Shown: one piece after another, positions 1-12,293 of the stretch | Layout of the letters: each line of letters opens with the position of its first letter | Position numbering within the stretch: the stretch's first letter is position 1 | Assembly: GCA_038373885.1 (NCBI GenBank) | Contig: JAWZYV010002521.1 | Span: forward strand, 248,001 to 312,000 | Length of the DNA stretch: 64,000 nucleotides | From: Cheiracanthium punctorium | Taxonomy: Eukaryota; Arthropoda; Arachnida; Araneae; Cheiracanthiidae | Reading direction: 5' to 3' | Notes under the pieces: generated by a model | Seen by the model: only the letters and a program-made list of their open reading frames with translations | Databases searched by the model: none | What the model was told of the DNA's origin: nothing | Translations under genes and position numbers: made by a program

Positions 1-851
1 AAACGATTGTCAAGGGAGCAAATAAAAATAGGATTTGCTGTCCTGCAATAATAATAGAAATACAAATTAATCTTTTTACAAAGTGTCTCCGGATACTGCA
101 TTAGTGCTGTGAATTCCACGCAGGGCGCAACATTTACTAAACCTGAAGAAGAGTTTTAAAATGATTACGTGTGTCAGAGCTCCACCTATCAGCAAAAGAT
201 TCGACTAACTGGAGAAAATAAATCCCCCTTCTTTTAGCCTGCTAAAATATTTTGATTATTAATTATTAAACTATTGTAAAAATATTACTTATCAAATTTT
301 CTTGATTAATGTATAACAGGTTTTATTTTTCCTCGTAAGGGGGGAAAGATGTGTAATGTGTTTTGGCCTAATTTGTCCAAATTGTCTAGTTTCTTTGATC
401 GTTTTTCTCTTGAGGAATATTAACATGGGAAGCCACAGACAGACGGAATGCCCATCTAGTCTTCAGAGTCCTTCTCCTGGGAAACACATTCCAACTCAAC
501 GAAGATTGGAGTGGGTTTTGAGAAGTGGGTTTTGAAAGTTGAACTGATTTTTCTCTAAGACACATTGTATCATTTTTGAATACAACCCAGGTTGATGCAG
601 AATATACCTATTTTGACCATTCAGACGGTGACTGAACTGGGAATTTCTTTAAACGATTTCTAGAAGTTATGGTGCAATCCATTACGCAATGAAGAAGGTA
701 TGCCATTTTGTTGCAAATACAAAGGAAAGATGATTATTTACCAAATTACGATAGGCATATTTTAAATGAACTATGACCGGTAATGAAGAGAAATAAATTT
801 CTATGTTGCAAAATAGTATCAGTTTAACTTTAGGAAAGAACTAATAAATTA
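1..851. other. Non-coding, AT-rich
   Basis: No gene or repeat recognised; only chance short ORFs. Confidence 0.5.
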
Positions 852-1460
852 TCAACCCTTCGACTCTACAGACCAACCGACTTGCCATTCCTCATGTAAT
901 TTTTTCGTCATTAAGTGTTTTATATATAAAAGAGGAGTTTTTATGTTTGTTAAATCTATTGTGTAATCTTTTATTATTTTAAGTGCCACCTGTTTCACGA
1001 GAGTATCTGCTAGTACGTTTCTTGAAATGACAGAGTGAGTGTTTATCCCGTTTAAATAAATTAATTTAGAACTTTCATTATTATTTTTCAGTATTTGTTG
1101 GGCTACTGGATGTTTTGTTTCCGTATCCTGCAAAATCTTTTGCGCTGACAAACTATCCGTGTAAATTATTGCTGCTAAATGTTGAGTACATTGCAGCCAC
1201 TGTAACGCATTTAGGATAGCAAGAAGCTCTGCCTGGAATACTGAGTTATAAACATCTAGAAAGGCGTTCCATTTTTTAATAATCAAATTATCTTTTAATG
1301 CAGAACCGGAGCCTTCTTTAAATTAAGAGCTATCTGCGTAAATTTTTCATTTTGTTTTTTCTTGTGTTCTATTTTTAGAAAATTTCAGGAAAGTCGCAAG
1401 AGTCTGGATCAAGAATTTAGAGCAAAGCTTCTCTTTGAATCTATTTTGATGTAAAAAAAA
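852..1460 (-). pseudogene. LINE fragment: C-terminal RNase H domain of a non-LTR retrotransposon
   Basis: Read on the minus strand, an RNase H1-type domain is visible: first acidic block IYADSS (+ strand about 1326-1343) followed by an in-frame TAA, then FQAELLAI with the catalytic Glu, then IYTDSLSAQ with the next Asp, and near the end a THSVISRNVLADTL block matching the family's GHxxxxGNxxAD element. The frame is open from about 1286 to 852. Upstream on the minus strand (to about 1460), a shifted frame reads KLCSKFLIQTL, resembling the region between RT and RNase H of I/R1/Jockey-type LINEs. One stop and a probable frameshift make it dead. No reverse transcriptase or endonuclease is attached. 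Confidence 0.7.
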
Positions 1461-1983
1461 ACTCCAAGCTAATCAGGGTGTCCGAATCTGGAAGCAAGAC
1501 CAACACAGAGTTACTTTTCTTTCAAGATCGTAATGGTGAAATCGCGCAAAAATGCCCATACATTGCTATAGAAGTATGCAGTACTAAAGTATGGATACGA
1601 CTTCGGCATAATCCTTATGTCACCAAGCTCTCCGATAGAATACACAAGCAACAAAATCAAAAAGTCACCCCGTTTCATAAGTGCACATATCAAAATTGAT
1701 TTATAATGAAATAGAAAAAGAAAAAAAGTAAACCGATAACTATAAATTCTTGAAACGTGAAAAGATGCGAACTTGGATTTACTTGGTGAATCGCCATAAC
1801 GTAAACTGCATGGCCAATCTTGCAGCAAATGATTTGTCTATCATTCTGAAAAGTATAGTTAACTACTGACCATAAAAGCCTAGAATTCTGATTGGTTCAT
1901 TGACCTTTGACAACAGAAACTTAAAAATGAGCCACTGTTTAGGAGTTAAGTAAGCATATTACGTATATGAATACTTTCCTTAT

Positions 1984-2146
1984 ACTGTAAAAAAAATCAG
2001 TCAGATTTACGGAATATGGAAGATTTCTGTAAAATAAACTGAGAAGCTGTAAAAAGTTACGGAAGACTTCTGTAAAACATACGAAAATAAACTGATGTAT
2101 TGGCTGACAATTCTTTTCCGTAAATTTGACAGACATTTTTTACTGT
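1984..2146. mobile_element. MITE with ~30-bp imperfect terminal inverted repeats
   Basis: The left end (1984-2013, ACTGTAAAA...TTTACGGA) is mirrored at the right end (2117-2146, TCCGTAAATTT...TTTTTACTGT). The interior has two related stretches, GAAGATTTCTGTAAAA and GAAGACTTCTGTAAAA. No coding capacity and no clear target duplication, so the superfamily is not assigned. Confidence 0.55.
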
Positions 2147-4790
2147 GTAGGAATTCTTGGTATGCCGCTGAACGACATATGCTATATACGCAAAGTTTGA
2201 AAAAAAAATGCTGTGATCAGACGTATACATTCTGCAGAAGGACAAATATTATTTTGAGTTACTAAGTACCTTTAATAAAGATACACACATTAAAAAAGAA
2301 AATATAGAGTGCTCAAATTTGTTAAGTGTATTAAAAATAAAATATTAAATTTACATACTTACTTTGGCTGTCTTAAAACTAAGCCATTTGAAAAACAGAC
2401 AGGTTTTTGTGGCTAATTAAAAAATGTTCTTTGTAATTTAGAAATCTCGCGAAATAAAACCTTTTGAACATTGATATTCTGTAAATATTTCTCGCATGAT
2501 GGAAAAATGATAAAGCTCGTCATCTATACTTTTAAACTTACTATAAGGAAATTTAACAACGTAATTATACGTGCATATTTGACGTAATGCCCATTTATCA
2601 TTAGGTAGGAGCAGGCTGAAGTTTCTTCATTTTACTTAATGTCTAACTGCTTTAAATTCATAACCATATTATCTAATAAGGAACTAAAGCCATGCAGGTA
2701 ACTACTGATTTACATACAGTATATTAGAATGAAACTCCGGCAACGTAATTATAGAATTAATTAGAATCACTGGACATTTTGAATGATATGTAGAAACCTA
2801 AGAATAGGAAACGGGGAATTTCAACCGTAAGGGATAAACATCTCCATTTATTAAATTTGAGTTATGATAATCAAAGTGCAGCGAAAATGCATTTGAGTAA
2901 GCTGGAAATCTGCATTAAAATGTGAACTTTTTAGATGAGCTTCTTGTGAAATAATTGTAATTTAATGAGTAGACTGCATTAAATCATGATTTAAAGACAT
3001 TCTTTTAAGTGTACAATTAATTTAGATTTGGGATATGAAAATGCATACTACCTTTTTCAAGGGGAATACCGGATATTTTTCACACCTTACAGGCGTGAAT
3101 AGTCAGCAATGGAAATCCAATAACTGTAAAATCTTCTGAAATAAATAATAATTGATTTCATTGAAAAAAAATCTCCGAAATTTTCTAGTTGTCTGTAAAA
3201 ATTCAAGAATATTAAAAATGAGTAAGAAGAAACAAATTTGAGTTATCGTAATGCAAGATTAAAATTAATTTCGCTGGTTCATTTTGAAATATCCATAAAT
3301 GCATTTTTAAGCGTAATTCTTGTGTAATGTTTGTCATAGATTCAGTAAATTAAATCGTATTTTTTTAGAAAGAGGTACTTTATATATATGTGTTTTTGAG
3401 GCTACTGTAAAAATTAAACCATTGCGAATGTAAAATAATTTCTTATTTAAGAGAATTCTTGCAAAATAAATAAAATACAAACTTTACTTATTTAGCAGTG
3501 TCTTTTTACTGTTAAATATACAGTAACCTTTTCAATCACTATCTTCTTTTTTAATGATATTTTAAAGAGACTGTGTCCAGATTTTATATAACACATACTG
3601 TTAAAATATTAGAAAATACAATCCCCCCCCCTCCCTCAAAAAATTTTGAATAGGTGAATTAAATGAGTATTACATATATTTAAAAATATTATTCGTGAAA
3701 AATGTGAGATTGAAGTAATTCCATTAATTTTTTTATTTAGCTAAACTGACTAGGCCAGGCATCCGATTTGCAACTATGCTCAATTGTAAAATCTCAGTTG
3801 AATAGATCTTTAGTTTCTCCATCTGTTTTCAGTGAAGTGCAGATTTTTAGACGCTTATACAGCTGTACGTTTTCCAAATGCGAAGCTACTACAAACAAAA
3901 CGATTGCACTCTGAAAAATGAGTGATATTAGTATTTGTTGAAGTTCTAATTTTTGCTTGCTCTCTTCAGTGGAACTGCATTTTCGACTTGAATATTTTTT
4001 ATTTAATATGATTTATTTATTTATTTACTTTTTATGAGCATTTTGTCCAAGACAATTGTGGAAAAAAAAAACTAAGTGTCGCTGAATTTTTTATTATTCC
4101 TATAGCGATGAAATAAGAGCAAACTTAATTTATGCGTAAAAGCGCGAAATCGTCTCAGAAAAAAAGGGACAATAACATTGTTCCAGTAATGGTCTTCGAT
4201 TGGAATTGGTCTAATAGTAGGGAAGATTTTTTTTTTTTTTTTTTTTTTGCATGAGAAAAATTGATGAAAATGGCAAAAATATAAAAAGCACTGACTTTAA
4301 ACAAGTAACTTGTTTTGGGTTATGTGTATTCATTTATTTGTTTAACTATCATACCTACATAAAATTTGAAATACTGAGAGATCAGTTAATGATGAAGACG
4401 CTATCATAATTCAAAGTCGACCTTTATTCACTTAAAATCAGAATAGGATGCTAAAAGCAGTCAAAACTTTTCTATATTCTCAACATTTTACATCTGAAAA
4501 AAATGTAAGCAATCTGCCTAGCACTGTAGACTTGTATGGGGCACAAACAAAACGAAAGATTTTCTACTTTATTAATATATTTTTCAAACTGCATGAGTAT
4601 CTCTTTCACTCTAACTTTTCCGGCCATTTTTGAAAAAAAAAATCTTCCATTTCTGAATTCTTTAAATCATTAGCCATTACATAATGAAGACTTTCCTACA
4701 GGTGTAGAACAGTTGTTTCCTTTCTCACCCAATGCCAAATAAATGAATGCCCACTGAATACGCAAACCTTAGATTTCACCTTTTGCCACC
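2147..4790. other. Non-coding, AT-rich, with homopolymer runs
   Basis: No gene recognised. Contains a C run near 3623-3632 and a 22-base T run at 4227-4248. Confidence 0.5.
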
Positions 4791-4990
4791 GTCTTCAGAT
4801 ACGGAAACTTATACCCCGCCCCCCTCCCCATCTCAGGATGTAATTAAAGGCGGGCAGTGTTTACGTTCATGCTAATGTGGTACCAGGTTAATAGGAGGGC
4901 TAATTATTAAGTTTGTGCCTCTATGCATTTAAAGTCGGCTTTGTTAATTTCGATAATGGTACCATTCGTACAAGACGTGGAATTGCAAAT
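4790..4990. promoter_or_regulatory. Candidate cis-regulatory patch (copy A of a shared composite motif)
   Basis: A locally GC-richer, non-repetitive patch holding ATGCTAAT (4869-4876), a 5-nt spacer and ACCAGGTTAATA (4882-4893), followed by a homeodomain-like CTAATTA. The same pair recurs at 9021-9046 with a 6-nt spacer. ATGCTAAT resembles a POU octamer and CAGGT a Zeb/Snail-type core; function is inference. Confidence 0.3.
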
Positions 4991-5390
4991 GCGTTAGCTT
5001 GTATTAACGTGCGTGTTATTATGCGAGTGAGATATTAAAACTTACAAGATGCTGCTTGTTGCTTGGACATTGTCAGTTGATGAGGTGTTCATTTTCGGAT
5101 TTTCATATGTCGTAACGGACAAGATTGACTAAGTATTGAAATCATGTAAGTTTCCTTTTGTTTAAGAAAAGATAAATGAAATAAAAATGCAGGCTGTATC
5201 ATAAATTTGAAAGGACTTTTTTCCCCAAGCAAATAGCAAACACAATTGTAATAAAATTAAGAAAAAAAGTGCCCAACGAATTTTGGAGGACGGATTTCAA
5301 TCAAAGTTCTCATCACTATCATGTACTGTTTTAGAAACTGGAAGCTGTTCAACCACTAATAAACCGAACTGCGGTGGTCAAGTAATTATG

Positions 5391-5437
5391 GCTCTCTACC
5401 CTGTCACTAGCCTGACGCTAGTGACAGGGTAGAGAGT
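5391..5437. repeat. Perfect hairpin, 20-bp arms, 5-nt loop
   Basis: Arms 5392-5411 and 5417-5436 are exact reverse complements around the loop CTGAC (5412-5416). Nearby are two direct repeats of TTTTCCCCAA(G/A)CAAATA (around 5219 and 5440). The arms match no motif I recognise. It could be a foldback remnant or an inverted microduplication. Confidence 0.8.
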
Positions 5438-5899
5438 ATTTTCCCCAAACAAATACTGAAGACCACCATGTGCGTGCACTTTGATTTGATAGGTGACTCA
5501 AATTAAAATGTATTTCTCCTTCTGATGAAGATTCAGGAAAGGAAAAAATCTATCTCCAAGAAGAGTACAAGATTATCTGAAGAACACTCCAATGACACAA
5601 AATACACTTTTTTTACGACGAAATTTAGGCTTTATAATAAAAGAAACCTTTAAAAATCATCTTTGTGTTTTCTTATTAAATAAATTTATAATTTTCTAAT
5701 CAAGTACAAATTCTTCATTTGCGCCGAAACTGTAAGAAACTGTATTATTTTGAGAATGTTTTTCTAAAATCAACATCATTTCATAAGAAAAACCCTGCAA
5801 TTTGTCGAAACATTTTCACTCCTGACCTGTGTAATTTATTTAGTTTACGATATTAATTTAAGTAACAGTATACTCACAACTATGACATTTTTGTTACAG

Positions 5900-6167
5900 T
5901 TTGCCCCTCATGTGCGGACCTACGTTCGTATAAAAGTACTCTGCTAAGGATTATCAAAGATGATCTGGAGCGCACTTCCTTTCGTAACTTTATCCATGAG
6001 ATGAGCACTTGCTTTGCTTTGAAAAGAAATAATGCAACACATATTCAAGATTTAGTAAATTTTGCAAGAAGTTTTTGGAAATACTGCGTTTTGAAAGCTG
6101 GTATCTCTCAGCGTGAAGATACCTATTGATTGACAGGATAAGTTAATCTAATTTTAAATATAATAAA
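5900..6167 (+). CDS. Candidate 3'-terminal exon of an unknown gene
   Basis: A stretch following a plausible 3' splice site (ACATTTTTGTTACAG, ending 5899) stays open for 75 codons and stops at TGA 6127-6129; a canonical AATAAA follows at 6162-6167. The entry would be phase 1. The peptide has balanced composition (it begins CPSCADLRSYKS, then has DDLERTSF and FARSFWKY), unlike the Lys/Asn/Ile/Phe-rich chance frames here. No family is recognised and no upstream exon could be joined. Open frames of this length are common in the window, so it stays a hypothesis; it could also be a decayed transposon or retrogene. Confidence 0.25.
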
Positions 6168-6189
6168 TTCTTATTTGTAGACATGAAAG

Positions 6190-8614
6190 TTTATTATTAC
6201 AAAAGGAAAAATGTCAGAAATTTAAAGAAACATATTTTCACCGGCAGTATACAGCTGTGGATTCCAAAGTTACATAAAATATACTGTGGAGGTCGCATAT
6301 ATCATAGGTCTGGCAGGATGCTTGCTATTTTTTGAAAATAAGCATGTAATATAAAAATTTTTTGATACAGTCTGTTTTATTCATTGAAAATGTTTAACGA
6401 GGATCTAAGCTTTTAAATAACAATTCTTTATTGGCGAATTTGGATTTTTAGATATAAATAAAAAAGTCAACTAAATATTACTTTAGAGAATTTTACCTAA
6501 GTTTTCATATTTTATACTAGTAATAAAGGTAATAAAAATTTTAAAATTTTATTTTTAAAATTAATTAAAATCTGATTCAATTATTAAATATGTGAAGCTT
6601 GATCCTAGAACAGTACTCGAGAGATATTACAATGGTTATCGTTTTTAATATTTGACAATAAGATTAAAAACCGTATGTATGATATACTATAATATCATAA
6701 TATGGAAATACCACAAAATAATTATATCAAAATGTAGATTATACATCTGAAAATATTCATTTATTTCAAAATATTCGTGTTATATGAAAACTATAATTTT
6801 TTAAATATTCGTTTTTAAATAGTATATACGAGTAGAACCAATATGTTAGTGTGTTTATTTACGATACCGTTTCCTTCCATCATAGTACACTGAAAAATAT
6901 TCTACAAATTCCTACTTTAGTAGTTCAAAAATAAAATTAGAAACCATAAAAAAAATTCAGTACATGATGATATTTTAGAACTTGGAATCCTAGAATATTC
7001 TAAGAATCGTAACACAGTTTCTTAAATGTTATTACAAAAATTCGTTGCTAAATAAAATTGCCATTTACGTATTGAAGAGTCCACTTTACAAATATATTGA
7101 AAAAATGAAATTTGAATCAACGTTGAAAAAACACGTTAAAAAATAACAAGGCAATAATTTACTGAGCTAAAATCAATGAAGTTTTATGTAGATTGTAAGA
7201 AAAAATTTCTATGAAACTATATATAAATAAATTAAGAAAATTTTGATTTAAGAGTAATTATTTAAATACCATCACTCACCTTTGATACCTCACTCTCTGT
7301 TTTTCTTTCTCATTTCTCTCTCAATTAAAAATTAAGTATTATTCTTATAATTTGGAACTACTTAAATCAGAATTTGGTAACAATATGTGATGAAATACTA
7401 GTATCCTATATTCATATATTTCCATGGAAACATCTTAATAACCTTTTGTTTGTTTAGTCCTTCACATTTGTAATGGAAGCACAATTTCAAAGCATATATC
7501 TGACAAGTCCTGTAAGTCAGTATTTTGAACCACTGGAAATTCTCGGTTACGTGGTGGGAGGTTTGTAAAATGATCCTAAATAATTACATTTTAAAAAACC
7601 AAAGTAATAAAATAATTCATGTAATTTTCTTAGACTTGATTACAAAATCCGTTATCTATCATTGCATTAATAACATCCAAGCACATTTTTCGGGAGAGAG
7701 AGAAACTATTAATATTCACAATAATTTGAAGCAAGTTAGCAAAGTGGCAGTGCTGTTAGGCAGTGACACAAGTTCTGTCATTCTATGTTCAGACATGCCA
7801 ATAAGTTTAAGGAAACTGAAGGTTGAGGCAAGGCTTTGTGAAATCGTAAGTCTTTCCGTCTTGGCTGGGTTTCTATAGCACGAGGGCGGTTCTCGTGAAT
7901 TCGCCGTCTGAACGGGCGGTTGTTTGCTTATGATTAAAACCAGTGATCTTAAAAAAAAAGGTTTAATAATTTCCTTTACACTTAAAAATAATGTAAAATA
8001 ATTTCCCCCACTGAAAGGCCATCATTGGGAAAACGTAGCGAACATAATTTTCTCTCACTTTCCTCTGCAAAATTATTCAATTGTCTAGTTCGTACAGGTT
8101 CGTTCTTCAAGCACTGTTGTAGTAGAAAGAGTATCTTCATCCGTGAGTAGCCAAAAGAACTCTGGCAAGAGGCTTCCTTAAACAGGCTGTTTTAAATGCA
8201 ATAATGCAGATTACTGTAAATCGAAACAATGGAACCAAATTTGATTCTGTAACAGCAACATTGCTTTAATACAGTATTTGGCATATGGTACCTTCATGAT
8301 CATCAAACAAATAAAAAAAAAATAATGTAACACATGTAAAGGATTTTCATTAAAATTCTATTGATTAATATTCTACCAATTTATACTATAGTACAGTAAT
8401 CTTGTTTCTCTTTTGTTGCTGCAATGTAAAGTATTTCAGTTTTCAATGCATAATTAATAAATCAAATGTATAAGAAAAACTTCAGAGGACGGTAGTAATT
8501 TTTGAGGAAGGGTAAAAATTCTCAATAGCTGTCCCTGCGGACGGGTCAGATTTTGTATTTTTTGCGAGCCCCGTTTGAAACTACGTAGAGATGGTGGAAT
8601 TGACAATCTTCTTC
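6190..8614. other. Non-coding, AT-rich; one unassigned open frame
   Basis: No gene recognised. An ATG-initiated 102-codon frame (7570-7878) is described in the findings. Confidence 0.45.
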
Positions 8615-8674
8615 GAAATAAGTATAAAAAGAATTCTAAGTAAAGAAATAAGTATAAAAAGAATTCTAAGCAAA
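8615..8674. repeat. Two tandem copies of a 30-bp unit
   Basis: GAAATAAGTATAAAAAGAAT... occurs at 8615-8644 and 8645-8674 with a near-perfect match: a recent tandem duplication in non-coding DNA. Confidence 0.85.
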
Positions 8675-8869
8675 ATTTCTCGTTGAAATTTATGAAACCC
8701 TTTTAAACATTACTGCAACGGCTCTACCACAACAACAAAACTTAATAAACACACGCAGAAGTTTGAAAGTAAAGGAGAGTTAAAAAAAAAAAGAAAAAAA
8801 AAGAGTAATGATGAGAGCAACCCTTTCATTTCTTATTAGAACATTCAGTCGTCTTCCCATCTTTTCCAC

Positions 8870-9240
8870 CAAGATCCGCATTTATGCCATCTCCATCCCA
8901 TTATCCACGCATTGGGGATAGAGGCGCGACGCCGCAGCGCTTTACGAACATAATGACTTTTACGCTCCGCGCGTAACCCGCGGACCTTGCGTAATTTATG
9001 GGGGAGAACTATATATATCTATGCTAATATGTCCACCAGGTTAATAAAGGCACGGGGGAGGAAAAGGATGTTTAGAATCGTGTGTCTTTTGGATTCAAAA
9101 CAGCAAACGCTATATATACGCGGACACGGCTATATATATGTATCCGCGGATTTATTAAGTGCGTGGGATTTCTAGGGGGTAAAATCGTAATTAGCTAGGG
9201 GGCCGTAATGAAAGGGTGGAAGGGGGGGGAAGGTTAGGTT
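8870..9240. promoter_or_regulatory. GC-enriched non-coding patch (copy B of the composite motif)
   Basis: Unusually GC- and CpG-rich for the surroundings (GAGGCGCGACGCCGCAGCGC and CCGCGCGTAACCCGCGGACC occur here). It contains ATGCTAAT (9021-9028), 6 nt, then ACCAGGTTAATA (9035-9046), matching the pair at 4869-4893. No repeat signature or coding evidence. Candidate distal regulatory element, by inference. Confidence 0.35.
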
Positions 9241-9703
9241 GTCTTTTGATGACATGGTTGTTTTTGGCTCCATCACTTTTTATTATCGGAGAGAACGTGG
9301 GGGTATGTGTGGATTAGGTAAATGGTTGGCGATGCAATGCGTTTTCTGAATGTTCTTAGCTGTGTCGATGGAAATGCTACCATATGTCTGTCATTTTAAG
9401 TAAATGCACTTAGTTATTGGAGTTTTCTGTTTATTTATTGGTATTGAAAATATCTGTTTACTTACTAAAACGAGAATACTTCGTTAAAAAAATAAAAATT
9501 AACTCTCCAATTACAGGGAAATGGAGTTACTGTAAATTATAGGACATAATATTTAATGTTTAATGAAATTAAAAATTCTATAAACCATTTTTGATGCAAC
9601 GAGACCTTGATTTTCCATTAGGGCAAGTCCAAGTCGGCCCGAAACTAGAAAAAAGTTGGGAGATTCCAACACCCCTTTTTTTTCTCTTTTACTCTTTCGT
9701 CAT

Positions 9704-9865
9704 TGCTGGCGGCCACGAAACGGTCTGTGGGTACTAATGCCACCCAATGTCGACATCAGCGAAGAGTTCTCTAGTTACTGCCTTTGCCCAATGGCGGCAT
9801 GCACGAAACGTTCTCTGAGAACTACCGCCGCTCCACTAAAATCGACATTCATGAAGAGTTACTTG
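9704..9865. repeat. Diverged tandem duplication, ~85-bp unit
   Basis: GGCGGCCACGAAACGGTCTG ... ACATCAGCGAAGAGTT (9710-9768) and GGCGGCATGCACGAAACGTT ... ACATTCATGAAGAGTT (9794-9861) are related copies with several substitutions. Confidence 0.5.
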
Positions 9866-9904
9866 GGTATGATTACCATATCTGCCAACAATTTCGGAAT
9901 ATAA

Positions 9905-12289
9905 TTAACCACTTCTTGTAAACGGTAATTTTTGTGTTAGAATATAATGTTTGATTTTTCGATGGATGCCACAAAACTCGCTTTCGCTTCCATACAGGTC
10001 AGACACTTCCACGAACAGCTCCGCCGCACCGGAAGGGTTAAGAAAATTCACGCATTATTTTTTTTAAATTTTACATTTTTTACTAGCAGTGAAGTTATAC
10101 ATTTTACGTTTCATTGCTTTTTGTTATCTGATAATATTCTAGGCTTCTATGTTTCAAATAGCAATGCTTGTTAAAAAGTGTTATTTTCATAATGATTCAT
10201 GATATGTTTTGCGAGTGTTTCACTTTTGGAAATTTCTCGTCGACATCAGAGTTAGGGCTCCCATCCTCAGGTGCTTACAGATAAAAATTTTCTAAATTGG
10301 GCCCTGGATGCATCTAGAATAAAAAAGAGTGATACTAAAGTAATAACAATATAATTAATGATATAATGATGATAATGCTACAATAATAAAGAGAAATCTG
10401 ACTCGATTGTTATAAATTACGTGTTGCAGTTTTTGTCCACATACACAGTTCATGTTTTGTTGCAAGTTTTAGTAGTTTTAGAAAAACAAAGACACGCAGA
10501 AATCAATTTAAACACCAATAAATACTCTCCTTATAGAAAAAAATGATTCGTTTGCATAGTTAGAAAAGGCTGCGAAAAACAGTTATACTCTTAAAAAGAA
10601 ATATTTATCTATATTTGCGACGCACCAAACATTTAAAATTCTTTCTGCATGAATTAAAATACAACTGATACATTGATTAATTGATGCAAATTAATTATTT
10701 AATTGATGAAATGAGAGCTATTGATACCCATAGGTTTACAAGAAATGTACGGATGCAAAATGTCGTCCGTCCAACAGACTCAAACACACAAGTTATAAAA
10801 TTCTAAGTAATTTACCGATCACAGATAGTAATTATCGAAAAATAAAAGTCAGCGCAACGAAAGTATTTCTTTTGATTTTTGGAAGATACGTAGTAATAAC
10901 TATTTGAATTGTGTATGTTTATGAAATTTTTTATCATTGTCATCGTTGTTAAAGACAAATTTCTTGTGATAAAGCTAGTGCAATTTGATCAATTAAGTAG
11001 GCCAAAGAATAAAATTATTAAATGAAAAAGCAAGGTTAATCGTTAGTCTCAATTTAATACTTTGCTTATCATTAAAGACTTTTAAAAAATCACAAAAAAT
11101 CATCTTAAAAGAAAATTTTTGGAAACTAGATATCACTATTCTACTGCCACCATGAGCATGGTAAAAAGTTCAAGACATCGCAAAAGATTGTTTGGTGGTT
11201 CCAAGATTGCAAACTTGATCTATATTTCCTTTGCAACTTTTAAAAATATTATAAACAATTGAGTAGTTTCAGGATAACTAGACGAGATATAAATACTGCA
11301 AATGTCCAAGAATATTTGGAAAAAAATAATCAAAATTTATCCCCTCCCATCTTAATGCGAGTAAGAAGAAAAAATTTCGTCATTAAACAGAAATAGTGTC
11401 GTTCTTAAATGAGATATTTTTTTAGGGCATAACAGCCGGTTCTTCGAAATATCGACTTCATATAGAGATGTCGCTAAATAGAACGCCGTAAAATGGAAAG
11501 GCAACTTATTTATATCACACACATCTAAATGAAAAAGAATATAAACGTGATCGAATTTCCCCCCCCCCCCCATACCTTAGGATTAAGAATTTAATCACTA
11601 GTTATGCGATGTCCCCTCTTCTGTTTGTACAAGCGACACCTCCTCCGAAAACCATCTTACACACTCACCGCAAGAAAACACCGTGTCATCAACAGAGTGT
11701 TAAATTTAAAAATATATGATCTATTTCCTTTACCCGGGGACTTTATTAACGCGTCGGAGACATTAGCATACATATACCTGTTTTTCCCTTCGTGAAATAT
11801 AACAGAGGAAGGAAAAGTGCATTCCGGTGACTTTGGAAGTCATTATTTTCTATGTGTGCAACATCGTCGTGCTCCTTTGAGTTTGGGAATTATTACGCCA
11901 TAATGGGGACTAGAGGGAAGAAAGAATAAAAAAAAAGAGAGATTTTTGGCGAGAAGAGCTTCTTGGCTAGGATTGTAATAAAACATCGGGCAATATCGTT
12001 TTGGGCCTTTTTTTATATTTTCATTTCGTTTATGATCCTTATATTATGTGCTTGCTCTATATAAGGAATCGATACCGAGGAAAGAAGTCAATAAATTATT
12101 GTCACAGGCGAAGTAGCGGATTTGGTAGATTGAGGAGAGATATGTTTATTACGTGTATATTCATTCCGAAGGGAAAAGTTTGTGATTGTTTTTACATTTC
12201 TTGTTGAAGCGTGCCAGAGAAAGGAGAATTTCAATAATTGCACGGTTTTGAGAGCTTAATCTCACTATGTCGCAGGTAAAGATTTCTAT
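9905..12289. other. Non-coding, AT-rich
   Basis: No gene recognised. A C run lies at 11559-11571. Confidence 0.45.
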
Positions 12290-12293
12290 TTAA

